Assembly: GCA_003661745.1 (NCBI GenBank)
Contig: QMWS01000003.1
Span: forward strand, 1 to 27,257
Source of the DNA: Thermoprotei archaeon
GTDB lineage: Archaea > Thermoproteota > Thermoprotei_A > Sulfolobales > NBVN01
Direction: 5' to 3'
Length of the DNA stretch: 27,257 bases
The notes beneath the pieces were generated by a model that did not search any database, was not told where the DNA came from, and worked only from the letters and a program-made list of their open reading frames with translations. Positions 15,796 to 23,166 of this stretch are shown piece after piece (position 1 is the first letter of the stretch; every line of letters begins with the position of its first letter). The position numbers and the translations under genes were made by a program.

Positions 15796-15852
15796 ACTCA
15801 GCGCTACAGTGGATCATCACTACTCAGACCGCCCGTCGAACAACATCATAGT
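15796..15852 (-). ncRNA. Box C/D guide sRNA targeting 16S rRNA at the decoding site
   Basis: Minus-strand order: C ATGATGT (15849-15843), 15-nt guide, D' CTGA (15827-15824), 3-nt spacer, C' GTGATGA (15820-15814), 12-nt guide TCCACTGTAGCG (15813-15802), D CTGA (15801-15798). The D' guide ends in GACGGGCGGT directly against D'. It is complementary to the universally conserved 16S sequence ACCGCCCGTC (E. coli 1398-1407). The D+5 rule points to C1402, which carries a 2'-O-methyl in E. coli. The D guide resembles the complement of the conserved GCTACA(A/G)TGG segment of 16S. The RNA begins ~12 nt after the leuS stop and may be processed from the leuS transcript. Confidence 0.85.
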
Positions 15853-15860
15853 CAAAGTTA

Positions 15861-18809
15861 CTACTTTTCTGAGAAAATATAGATAGCGGGTCTCCATGGT
15901 ATTGCCGACTTCTTTCTTCCTGCGTAATCAGGTGCTGAAGGATCTGTTGACTCATAGATCCCAACTATCTTAATACCTGTCTTAGCTTCCACATATCTTC
16001 TGAATAATCTCAGAGTAGCTAATTCATCGATACCGTTGATCTTTCTCAACACATCGATAAGTTCAGGCTTTAGCTGGCTTATGGTATCCTGCAACATCTT
16101 AGCTAATTTAAGTATATCCTTCTTAGGCATATCTGGTAGCTCCCTAATCAATACCCTTATTACCTCACCTATTCCAGCACCCGACTTAATTCTATCGTAC
16201 ACGAGGAAGAATAGTCTGTACATTTCCCTAGGTGCTACATAGATTACAGCTCTATCCCCTTTAACCAGTTTGGTCAACTCCTTCACATCTTCGATTAGCT
16301 TCTCAATATACTCGACCATTACTTCCGAATCATAATGCCTCTTGAGCCCCCTTGGTTCAGGCCATTTCTCGGTAACTACTAAGGTCTTCTTACCTATAGC
16401 ATGCCACAGTTCTTCAGCAAAGAACGGTGTGTAGGGCGCCATCATTTTGATCCATGTCTCAATGTACTGTCTTACAACCTTACTTGGCTTCTCAACCATG
16501 CTTAGGTACTTCCTTAGATCCTGGAACATTAAGTAGAAGATCCTGATACCTGCTGCTCTAACCCTCACTCTATCCAGCTCATTGCATGCTTCATTAACAT
16601 GGCTCGCGAGTCTGGACTCAAGCCACTTTTCAAAGACACCATATGTATCAGTTAACTCACTACTGGCTAATTCCTTAACCAACTCCTCTATCTCCCTTAA
16701 TCTCTCCGGCAGCCGCTTAAACCTATCGTAATCAAAGTTAAGGTCCTGCTCAACCTCCGCCTCTATAGCGAAGCCTAATCTTGTGGCATCGGGAGAGAAC
16801 TCTTCAATTAAGCCTTTCAATGTCCAGATATTCCCTTTCGATTTAGACATTTTTTCTCCGCGTATCAGAACCCAGCCATTAGCCACTATCTGCTTTGGCC
16901 ACTTTTCCTCAGGAAATACAGCTACATGATTGAATATGAAGAACGTAAGGTGATTAGGTATTAAGTCCTTACCGCTGTGCCTGGAATCAAGCGGATACCA
17001 GTAGTCAAACTCCTCCCTAAGCTCGCGGAGCACATTAACAGATATTCCGAGCTTTCGTGAAAGCTCTGCTGGGTCACCTTCACCTAACATTACGTAGTCC
17101 CAGAATTCCTTAGTTAGCTTACTTGAGTCTATACCGTACATCCTTATCTTATGTACTACAGTGTAGAATGCCATGTAGATTGTTGAGTCACTAAGGGACT
17201 CTATTACCCATCCCTTCTCCCAGGGTAGCTCAGTACCGAGACCTCTGGTGCGCGCGCACGCCTTCGCCTTCAGCCAGTCAATAACGGCTTGAAACTGACT
17301 TCTAGCTTCTTCAGGCACTATCCTCATCCTAGCTAACGCCTTCCTAGAGAGCTCCTTCCACTTCTCGTTACCGTAATCTATGAACCACTGATTTCTTAGT
17401 ATCTTAACAACAATCTCAGTACCACATCTACAGTATACTGGCGCATTAAGTATCTCGTACATTACCTCAGCTATACCCCTGCTCAACATAAACTCCCTTA
17501 TTTTCTCCCTAGCCTCGCTAACTTTCCTGCCAGCAATGTACTTAGCTGTAAACTCCGCTACCTCAGTATCGTTAACTAGCTTAGCAAGATCAGCCCTCAT
17601 AACACCGGACTCGTATTCTACTCTATAGAGTTCCTTAGTAGCTTTATCGAGCAGGTCACTGTCCTCCTGACTTACTATGTTAAACTTCTCAACTACATCC
17701 TTAGCGGGAATGGCACTGTAACCCTTAACTCTAATTAATGGTATAGGTTCTAGCTCCTCAGGCCACTCACCAAATCTCTTCACGTAGTCCCTCAATGCTG
17801 CATAGTCGTAAGGTGCGTGAGCGGGAACACTCATCACCAAGCCAGTACCAAACTTCGGATCGACAAATGTTGCCTCCAACACCTTAATCCTACGCCCTGT
17901 AATCGGGTTAACTGCATACTTACCTATCAGTGTTAGCGGATCTACTTTGCTTAAGACCTCCATATCCATTTGATACCTTAACTTGTTATAGGCCTCGCAA
18001 GCTATAACCCACTTCTCAGTACCGCCTCCGCTGACGCTTCTCACCTCGCACAGACAGTACTTAATACTCGGGTTAATCCATAGGTTAGTTACACCATATA
18101 CTGTCTCGGGACGTAATGTCGCAACGGGTATTAATACATCACTACCCTCAAGCTTAAACTTTATAATAGTCATCTCACCTATCTCGGGCTCTACATCATC
18201 CTTAGTATCATGCATCCCAACAGGCATCTCATGCTTCGGGCACCAACCCACGGGGTGGGAGCCCTTAACAATATAGCCTCTCTCCCTCAACTTCTCAAAC
18301 TGCCACCGTATGAAGGACTTAAACTCCGGGTCTATACTCGTGAACTCCCGGCGCCAATCAATGGAGAGCCCGTAGTCCTTCATTGCCTCTTTCGATATAC
18401 CGTGGAAGTATCTGGCGAGCTTTAGCGGCTCTGTAAGTTCTCTAAGAATATTCGCATCTACCGCAAAGCTTTCCGCTAGCTTATTAATGTACTCCGTATC
18501 TCCGGAAGCTATTTTCTCAGCCATTGAGAGTATGGGTGTTCCTGTATAGTGGAAACCCATTGGGAAGAGTACGTTATAGCCCCTAGCTCTCTTATACCTT
18601 GCGAGAATATCAGGTATGATGTATGTTCGTGCGTGACCTATGTGTATTGGACCATTGGGATACATGAACGCTGCAGTTACGAAGAACTTAGGTCTGCCGG
18701 GCTCTGGATCGGCTTCGAATACTTTCTCTTTTTCCCATATCTCTCTCCATTTGCGAGCTATACTCTTGAGGTATTCGATGTATTCATTATTGTTGCCGCC
18801 ACTAGCAAT
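15861..18809 (-). CDS. leuS: Leucyl-tRNA synthetase, archaeal type
   Basis: Class I synthetase charging tRNA-Leu. The HIGH signature (PIHIGHARTY) and KMSKS (GEKMSKSKGN) are intact. The CP1 editing domain shows VATLRPETVYGVTNLW and HAPYDYAALRDY. The first ATG in frame (18665, 934 aa) is inside the Rossmann fold, at the M of MYPNGPIHIGH. The frame continues upstream with clear homology: EYLKSIARKWREIWEKEK, VFEADPEPGRPKFFVTAAF, as far as a TGA at 18818-18816. There is no ATG, GTG or TTG in that stretch. GGTGA (18820-18816) is 6 nt before ATT 18809, so I place the start there (982 aa). An indel hiding the real start is the alternative. Confidence 0.9.
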   Translation of the reverse strand: MASGGNNNEYIEYLKSIARKWREIWEKEKVFEADPEPGRPKFFVTAAFMYPNGPIHIGHARTYIIPDILARYKRARGYNVLFPMGFHYTGTPILSMAEKIASGDTEYINKLAESFAVDANILRELTEPLKLARYFHGISKEAMKDYGLSIDWRREFTSIDPEFKSFIRWQFEKLRERGYIVKGSHPVGWCPKHEMPVGMHDTKDDVEPEIGEMTIIKFKLEGSDVLIPVATLRPETVYGVTNLWINPSIKYCLCEVRSVSGGGTEKWVIACEAYNKLRYQMDMEVLSKVDPLTLIGKYAVNPITGRRIKVLEATFVDPKFGTGLVMSVPAHAPYDYAALRDYVKRFGEWPEELEPIPLIRVKGYSAIPAKDVVEKFNIVSQEDSDLLDKATKELYRVEYESGVMRADLAKLVNDTEVAEFTAKYIAGRKVSEAREKIREFMLSRGIAEVMYEILNAPVYCRCGTEIVVKILRNQWFIDYGNEKWKELSRKALARMRIVPEEARSQFQAVIDWLKAKACARTRGLGTELPWEKGWVIESLSDSTIYMAFYTVVHKIRMYGIDSSKLTKEFWDYVMLGEGDPAELSRKLGISVNVLRELREEFDYWYPLDSRHSGKDLIPNHLTFFIFNHVAVFPEEKWPKQIVANGWVLIRGEKMSKSKGNIWTLKGLIEEFSPDATRLGFAIEAEVEQDLNFDYDRFKRLPERLREIEELVKELASSELTDTYGVFEKWLESRLASHVNEACNELDRVRVRAAGIRIFYLMFQDLRKYLSMVEKPSKVVRQYIETWIKMMAPYTPFFAEELWHAIGKKTLVVTEKWPEPRGLKRHYDSEVMVEYIEKLIEDVKELTKLVKGDRAVIYVAPREMYRLFFLVYDRIKSGAGIGEVIRVLIRELPDMPKKDILKLAKMLQDTISQLKPELIDVLRKINGIDELATLRLFRRYVEAKTGIKIVGIYESTDPSAPDYAGRKKSAIPWRPAIYIFSEK

Positions 18810-18900
18810 AATATCTCACCACAAGTAGCTAGTAAGTAAGTCCCTATTAAGGATTAAGGTCCCTCAGGAGGATTTAATAGAACCTGGAATTTTTAGGGAC

Positions 18901-18953
18901 GGTCAGTATTGCGGGGCTTATCACCAATCATACCGTGTTCCGCTCATCATCTA
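18901..18953 (-). ncRNA. Candidate box C/D guide sRNA upstream of leuS
   Basis: Minus-strand order: C ATGATGA (18950-18944, perfect), 12-nt guide GCGGAACACGGT, D' ATGA (18931-18928), 3-nt spacer TTG, C' GTGATAA (18924-18918), 11-nt guide GCCCCGCAATA, D CTGA (18906-18903). Box C is 27.5 bp from the centre of the palindromic TTAATTAA at 18972-18983, the right distance for a TATA box. D' and C' are one base off consensus. I could not assign a target from memory. Confidence 0.55.
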
Positions 18954-18971
18954 ATTAATTGAGTTAACAAG

Positions 18972-18986
18972 CCTTAATTAAGGTAT
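18972..18986. promoter_or_regulatory. Second copy of the palindromic TATA element
   Basis: CCTTAATTAAGG (18972-18983) is a perfect 12-bp palindrome. With the following TAT it repeats 15 bp of the 15249-15266 element. It separates a minus-strand C/D RNA candidate from the plus-strand AbrB-like gene. For the latter it predicts a start near 19003 with AGGGGC as ribosome site. GATATAAC (18988-18995) would instead give a leaderless GTG. Confidence 0.55.
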
Positions 18987-19016
18987 TCGATATAACCTTA
19001 ACTTAGGGGCTTTCTC

Positions 19017-19394
19017 GTGAGGGCTATCGTCAAGGTCGATCCTAAGGGCAGAATAACAATACCGTTATATATTCGAGAGGCTGTAGGTCTTGAGCCGTTT
19101 TCTTATGCTGAAGTTGAGGTAAGTGAAGACAATAAGTCAATAATTATTAAGCCAATATCTAAGTCCGGTGAAGTCCTAGTTGATATTAAAGTAACACTCA
19201 ATAATATCGACGATTTCACACGGGTGCTGAAGACTATTTTAGCTGAGGGTGTTGAGGTAAGGCTACTTAAGTGCAGATCTGTAGATGATAAGGGGTACAG
19301 CTGCATATTCACATTAACTCTTCTTGATAGGGTACTAGCTGAGCACATAGGGAGAAAGCTTAAGGATAGTGGTATTAAAGTTGAGATTCTCTAA
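19017..19394 (+). CDS. AbrB/SpoVT-type DNA-binding domain protein with ACT-like C-terminal domain
   Basis: 125 residues. Residues 1-50 are a swapped-hairpin AbrB/MazE-type domain (VKVDPKGRITIPLYIREAVGL, then a strand ending SIIIKPI). Residues ~54-125 have a beta-alpha-beta-beta-alpha-beta order (VLVDIKVTLNN, a helix through VLKTILAEGV, YSCIFTLTLLD, a helix, KVEIL) like a small-molecule-binding ACT/RAM domain. The role is inferred: a transcription regulator with a sensing domain. GTG 19017 is chosen because of the nearby TATA elements. It heads a two-gene unit with the DUF72 gene 20 nt downstream. Confidence 0.7.
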   Translation: MRAIVKVDPKGRITIPLYIREAVGLEPFSYAEVEVSEDNKSIIIKPISKSGEVLVDIKVTLNNIDDFTRVLKTILAEGVEVRLLKCRSVDDKGYSCIFTLTLLDRVLAEHIGRKLKDSGIKVEIL

Positions 19395-19401
19395 TTAACT
19401 T

Positions 19402-19406
19402 GGAGG
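19402..19406 (+). promoter_or_regulatory. Ribosome binding site deciding the DUF72 start
   Basis: GGAGG is 8 nt before ATG 19415. The upstream in-frame TTG at 19400 would overlap this site, so ATG 19415 is the start. Confidence 0.7.
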
Positions 19407-19414
19407 AAACTACT

Positions 19415-20161
19415 ATGCTTGTTCATGTAGGGTGCTGCGGTTTCGCTATTGCAAGAAAGAGGTATTATCAGGAATATGATGCAGTTGAACTGCAGGACAC
19501 ATTCTATAATCCGCCAGATGAAACTAAACTAAGGAAGTTAAGAGCGGAGGCACCAGACGACTTTATTTTTACTATGAAGGCATGGCAAGCAATTACACAC
19601 CCTCCATCCTCAGCTACTTGGAGGAGATGCAAGGTAAAGATACCTAAGGAGCAATGGGACAAGTATGGCTTCTTAAGGCCAACAAAAGAGAATTTCAACG
19701 CATGGGAACTAATAGCTAGGAGTGCGAAAGCCATTAACGCTAGAGTAGTAGTTATTCAGACTCCCCCATCGTTCGGCTACAGCGAGGAAAACTACAAGAA
19801 CGTAATAGAGTTTTTCTCATCTATAACACCTACGGACTTTATCATTGGTTGGGAGCCTAGGGGGACTTGGAGAGAACATCCGGATAAAGTAAGAGAGATA
19901 GTAGAGATGTTTAGAGAATTAGTACACATTACAGATCCTCTTAGGGTGCTTCCCGCTACGTTGAAGGAAATCAGTTACTTTAGACTTCATGGAATTAGTG
20001 GCAAGGAAGTAAATTACAGGTATAAGTACACGGATGAAGACTTAACTAAATTAAAGAACATTCTTAACCAGTTGAAAAGCAAAGAGGTTTACGTAATGTT
20101 TAATAATGTATACATGGCATCAGATGCTAAGCGATTTAAGGAGATCCTCGCTAAGGCCTAA
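19415..20161 (+). CDS. DUF72 (YecE-like) family protein
   Basis: 248 residues from ATG 19415. The family has a TIM-barrel-like fold and no settled biochemical function. Hallmarks are the N-terminal HVGCCGFAIARKRYY, AVELQDTFYNPP, FTMKAWQAITHP, RVVVIQTPPSF, GWEPRG, the YFRLHG strand and a C-terminal VYVMFNN. It is co-oriented with and closely follows the AbrB/ACT-like gene, so it may be that regulator's operon partner. Its last 42 nt overlap the opposing NOG1-like gene. Confidence 0.8.
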   Translation: MLVHVGCCGFAIARKRYYQEYDAVELQDTFYNPPDETKLRKLRAEAPDDFIFTMKAWQAITHPPSSATWRRCKVKIPKEQWDKYGFLRPTKENFNAWELIARSAKAINARVVVIQTPPSFGYSEENYKNVIEFFSSITPTDFIIGWEPRGTWREHPDKVREIVEMFRELVHITDPLRVLPATLKEISYFRLHGISGKEVNYRYKYTDEDLTKLKNILNQLKSKEVYVMFNNVYMASDAKRFKEILAKA

Positions 20162-21166
20162 CTTCTTAACTACCTCACTCAATACCTCCCTTACAAATAA
20201 CTTTTTCAGCGCACTCATACGCAGAATAGCTCCTCCGTAGATTTCCCTTATCCTATCCTCAACCTCACGCAATCTTTTCTCACTCACTAAATCTATCTTG
20301 TTTATTACAACAACTACCTCTTTTCCTTCAAACAACCGCAGAATACTTCTCAGCAGATTCAATTGCTGTTCAAGTGAATAGTAAGCCCCTTCGTATGGAT
20401 CAACCAAGAATAGTATTAAGTCGGCTAAGTGCTTTAAAGCAAGGATGGCTTTCCTCTCTATAGGATTTAGCTTGTTCAGAGGTCTGTCAAGTATACCTGG
20501 AGTATCAATTACCTGAATTCTCAGCACGCCTAAATTGACGTGACCCAATATTATCTCCTTAGTTGTAAACGGAAATGGTGAAACCTGTGGCTTGGCTGAG
20601 GAGATCGCTCTCACGAACGTTGACTTACCCACCTGAGGCATGCCAGCAACAACTACCTTAGGTGCCCCGACCTCTACGCAAGGGAGCTTACTCAGTTCCC
20701 TAATAGCGTTATCGAGAAGCTCTAGATCGCGCCTTAACTTCCTCAATACGGATATGGTCCTCCCAACAAATTCCCTCGCCATTTTCCTAGCTTCAGCAGC
20801 ATCGACGCTTGCCTTAATCTTTAACCTATATTCCCTCCATAACTTCTTTAGAACTGCCTGCATCCCCCTTATCTTACCTATGACATCCCCGTAGTTCTCT
20901 ATGTTTGCTAGCTTGAGCATCTCCAGCTGATATGAGTGCAGCTCACTTTCTCTCGGTAAGTTATTAATTAGCTTTTCTAGCTCACTGTTAACGATGTTAA
21001 ATATCTTATCCACCCTAATCAAGCACTTTACCATCCCGCGCTTCTTAACAGACTTAGGCAGTGTAACTGGCTCCTTAAATTTCCTCAGAATCCTTTCCCT
21101 GAGCTCCTGGAACCTAGGTACCCTCAAGTTCCTTAGGGTATCTTCTAAACAGTCTTTCTCGACCAT
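20120..21166 (-). CDS. NOG1-family GTP-binding protein
   Basis: 348-residue GTPase of the Obg/NOG1 group. An N-terminal helical domain (residues 1-165) precedes the G domain. G1 is GMPQVGKS (175-182), G2 has FPFTT (198-202), G3 is DTPG (221-224) and G4 is NKID (289-292). NOG1 proteins act in 60S ribosome assembly in eukaryotes; a large-subunit role in archaea is inferred. It starts within the end of the MJ1316-like gene (22-nt overlap), and its 3' end overlaps DUF72 on the opposite strand. Confidence 0.85.
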   Translation of the reverse strand: MVEKDCLEDTLRNLRVPRFQELRERILRKFKEPVTLPKSVKKRGMVKCLIRVDKIFNIVNSELEKLINNLPRESELHSYQLEMLKLANIENYGDVIGKIRGMQAVLKKLWREYRLKIKASVDAAEARKMAREFVGRTISVLRKLRRDLELLDNAIRELSKLPCVEVGAPKVVVAGMPQVGKSTFVRAISSAKPQVSPFPFTTKEIILGHVNLGVLRIQVIDTPGILDRPLNKLNPIERKAILALKHLADLILFLVDPYEGAYYSLEQQLNLLRSILRLFEGKEVVVVINKIDLVSEKRLREVEDRIREIYGGAILRMSALKKLFVREVLSEVVKKLGLSEDLLKSLSI

Positions 21167-21390
21167 ATAACTTCACCATCTTTCTTTACGGCAACTACCC
21201 TGTGAATTGGAATTACCACCTTCTCGTTAACAACTAGCCTATCTTTCTTTATAGCAATGTTATTACTTAACGGTATTTCCTTAATGCCTGTTGGTGAAAC
21301 TCTATCCACCACTACTATAGCGTAACTCCTAAGGTCTTCCCCGCTCCACTTAATCTTATTCAGTATACCAGCTATGGTGTTATTCTTCAC
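21145..21390 (-). CDS. DUF504/MJ1316 RNA-end recognition domain protein
   Basis: 81 residues. The pattern ILNKIKWSG, YAIVVVDRVSPTGIKEIPL, VVIPIHRVVAVKKDGEVIWSRK matches DUF504 (UPF0248), named the MJ1316 RNA cyclic-group end recognition domain. The IPxHRV segment is the core motif. Binding of RNA ends has been proposed from domain contexts, not proven here. It is the first gene of a two-gene unit with the NOG1-like GTPase, pointing to RNA or ribosome metabolism. Confidence 0.75.
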   Translation of the reverse strand: MKNNTIAGILNKIKWSGEDLRSYAIVVVDRVSPTGIKEIPLSNNIAIKKDRLVVNEKVVIPIHRVVAVKKDGEVIWSRKTV

Positions 21391-21423
21391 AAGAGATCCT
21401 ACCTTAGCTTTCTTGATGTATTA

Positions 21424-21437
21424 AACCTTTAAATTCT
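21424..21437. promoter_or_regulatory. Shared TATA region for the DUF504 and proteasome operons
   Basis: AACCTTTAAATTC has a symmetric TTTAAA core centred near 21430. It predicts starts near 21405 on the minus strand (DUF504) and 21456 on the plus strand (proteasome gene), each just upstream of the respective start codon. Confidence 0.45.
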
Positions 21438-21466
21438 TTCTAGCGCTTCTCTAGCGGTGGCAAAAG

Positions 21467-22072
21467 GTGGCTTACGAAAGATTAGTGACTGGAGCCACAG
21501 CTGTAGGGTTAAGGACTAAGGACGCCGTTGTTCTTGCCGCAGAAAAGCGTGTCTCGTACGGTGGCTTTGTAATGAGTAGGGCAGGGAGGAAGGTCTTCCT
21601 TATAAAGGATAAATACGGCGTTGCATTCGCGGGATTATTTGCTGATATTCAGGCACTGAAGCGCTTAATGAATGTTGAAATTCATTCTTATGAAATAGAA
21701 AACGGCAGGCCCATATCAGTTAGATCTGCTGCACGCTTACTCTCTGTAATCCTCTACCAGTACAAGCTAATGCCATTCCTTTCTGAAGTAATCTTCGGCG
21801 GTATAGATAGCCAGGGTGCCCACCTCTACGTTATGGACTCCCTTGGCTCACTTATTGAAGACGATTACGCAGCAGTAGGTACTGGCGCGCCAGTAGCTAT
21901 AGGTATAATCGAGAGCAGATATAGCAAGGACATGAAGGTAGAGGAAGCTGAACAGCTAGCTATAGATGCTGTTAAGGCAGCTATTAGTAGAGATGCTGTA
22001 TCAGGGGATGGGGTTGATGTAGTAGTAATAACGCATGATAAGTCATGGGAGAAAAGTATAACCGTGCGGTGA
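21467..22072 (+). CDS. psmB: Proteasome beta subunit lacking the catalytic threonine
   Basis: A 201-residue 20S proteasome beta-type subunit. The short propeptide MAYERLVTG would normally be followed by the nucleophile Thr1, but here the residue is Ala (A10, codon GCC), in GATAVGLRTKDAVVLAAEKR. Other active-site positions are kept: Glu for D17 (E26) and K33 (K42). The GVDVVVIT C-terminal strand is present. Autocleavage and peptidase activity are therefore unlikely. It would be a structural subunit paired with an active beta encoded elsewhere, as crenarchaea usually have two beta genes. GTG 21467 starts the operon; a GGTGG site is just upstream. Confidence 0.92.
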   Translation: MAYERLVTGATAVGLRTKDAVVLAAEKRVSYGGFVMSRAGRKVFLIKDKYGVAFAGLFADIQALKRLMNVEIHSYEIENGRPISVRSAARLLSVILYQYKLMPFLSEVIFGGIDSQGAHLYVMDSLGSLIEDDYAAVGTGAPVAIGIIESRYSKDMKVEEAEQLAIDAVKAAISRDAVSGDGVDVVVITHDKSWEKSITVR

Positions 22073-22085
22073 GTTACGCTACCGC

Positions 22086-22775
22086 ATGGGGTACGTCTTG
22101 AGGAGTGACGCAAGCTACTTCAGTGCCGCAAGGGCTATTAAGCTACAGAAACTACTAGCTGAGAAGATAATCTGTGAAGGACGTATAGATAAGTTAAATA
22201 CAGTCGTCGGGCTAGACCTAGCATACATAGGTAATATTGGCATAGCTGTTGCAGCGTTGCTTACGTATCCAGACTTAAGGCTTAAGGAATACGCTGTCGT
22301 AGTAGGTGAAGTCAATATTCCCTACGTACCCGGATTACTAGCATTTAGAGAGGCTCCTCTTATGTTTAAAGCATATGAGAAGCTGGGTACAGACGCCGAC
22401 CTAGTAATTGTTGACGGACATGGTATAACACACCCAAGAAAATTAGGTATCGCATCACATATTGGCTTAGTTCTTGATAAGCCATCTATAGGTGCTGCTA
22501 AAAAGATACTGACTGGGAGAATAGTCGAGAAAGATGGTAGGGAATACCTAGTAGTAGATGGTATGGTTGGTGCATTGGTGCTTAGGCCTAAAGGAAGCAA
22601 GAAGGCTATCTTTTTAAGTATAGGACATAAAATTTCGATAGCTGAGCTTGAGCGTATAGCCCCTACCCTCTTTAGGGACGATCATTACTTGCCTGAGCCG
22701 ACGTATATAGCGGATAAGATATCTAAGCAGGTGAGGAGTAGGGTTGCCGTTCACAATAAGAGGAAAAGTCGTTAG
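22086..22775 (+). CDS. nfi: Endonuclease V
   Basis: 229-residue endonuclease V, cleaving the second phosphodiester 3' of deoxyinosine in DNA (or inosine in RNA). Catalytic acidic residues sit at D44 (VGLDLAY), E89 (LLAFREAP) and D110 (VIVDGHG), with the wedge Tyr at Y80 in IPYVPG; these agree with the Thermotoga maritima enzyme. VDGHGITHPRKLGIASHIG is the family signature. It starts with ATG 13 nt after the proteasome gene, with GGTGAG upstream, and overlaps ribK by 32 nt. Confidence 0.95.
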   Translation: MGYVLRSDASYFSAARAIKLQKLLAEKIICEGRIDKLNTVVGLDLAYIGNIGIAVAALLTYPDLRLKEYAVVVGEVNIPYVPGLLAFREAPLMFKAYEKLGTDADLVIVDGHGITHPRKLGIASHIGLVLDKPSIGAAKKILTGRIVEKDGREYLVVDGMVGALVLRPKGSKKAIFLSIGHKISIAELERIAPTLFRDDHYLPEPTYIADKISKQVRSRVAVHNKRKSR

Positions 22776-23166
22776 TGGTCTTGGCGAAGGGAGAAAGTAC
22801 ATAGCCCTGCCTATATATTACATTCTCATAACTGAGATTCTGGATGGTAGTCCCTTCTTAGGTACATTAAATGTTGAAATACCCACGAGTTTTAGGGAAA
22901 TAATACGCTCCTGCACACCACTGCAGATTAAAAGCGTAGTTATGAATGGACAGGAGTTTGGGGGCTTCTATTACTGGCTAGGTAAGGTAAGAAAAGAGCA
23001 CTCGAATAATTGGATTAAGTGCTTACTTGTAAGGCCCTACAAGAGCAAACACCCAGACAACATAATTGAGGTAATTGCTGAAATTAACCTAAGAGAGACT
23101 CTTGGCTTGAGAGACAACGACTTCGTTGAGATACTCTTCGCTTGCGGTGAAAATTCTTGGTTTTGA
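22744..23166 (+). CDS. ribK: CTP-dependent riboflavin kinase
   Basis: 140-residue archaeal RibK (DUF120), which makes FMN from riboflavin using CTP. It has GKVVSGLGEGRKYIALP at the N-terminus (nucleotide/riboflavin cradle), PFLGTLNVEI, and RETLGLRDNDFVEI at the end, as in Methanocaldococcus jannaschii MJ0056. The start is TTG 22744, preceded by GGTGAGGAG. No winged-helix domain is fused, unlike some homologues. It overlaps the upstream and downstream genes, so translation is probably coupled. Confidence 0.93.
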   Translation: MPFTIRGKVVSGLGEGRKYIALPIYYILITEILDGSPFLGTLNVEIPTSFREIIRSCTPLQIKSVVMNGQEFGGFYYWLGKVRKEHSNNWIKCLLVRPYKSKHPDNIIEVIAEINLRETLGLRDNDFVEILFACGENSWF

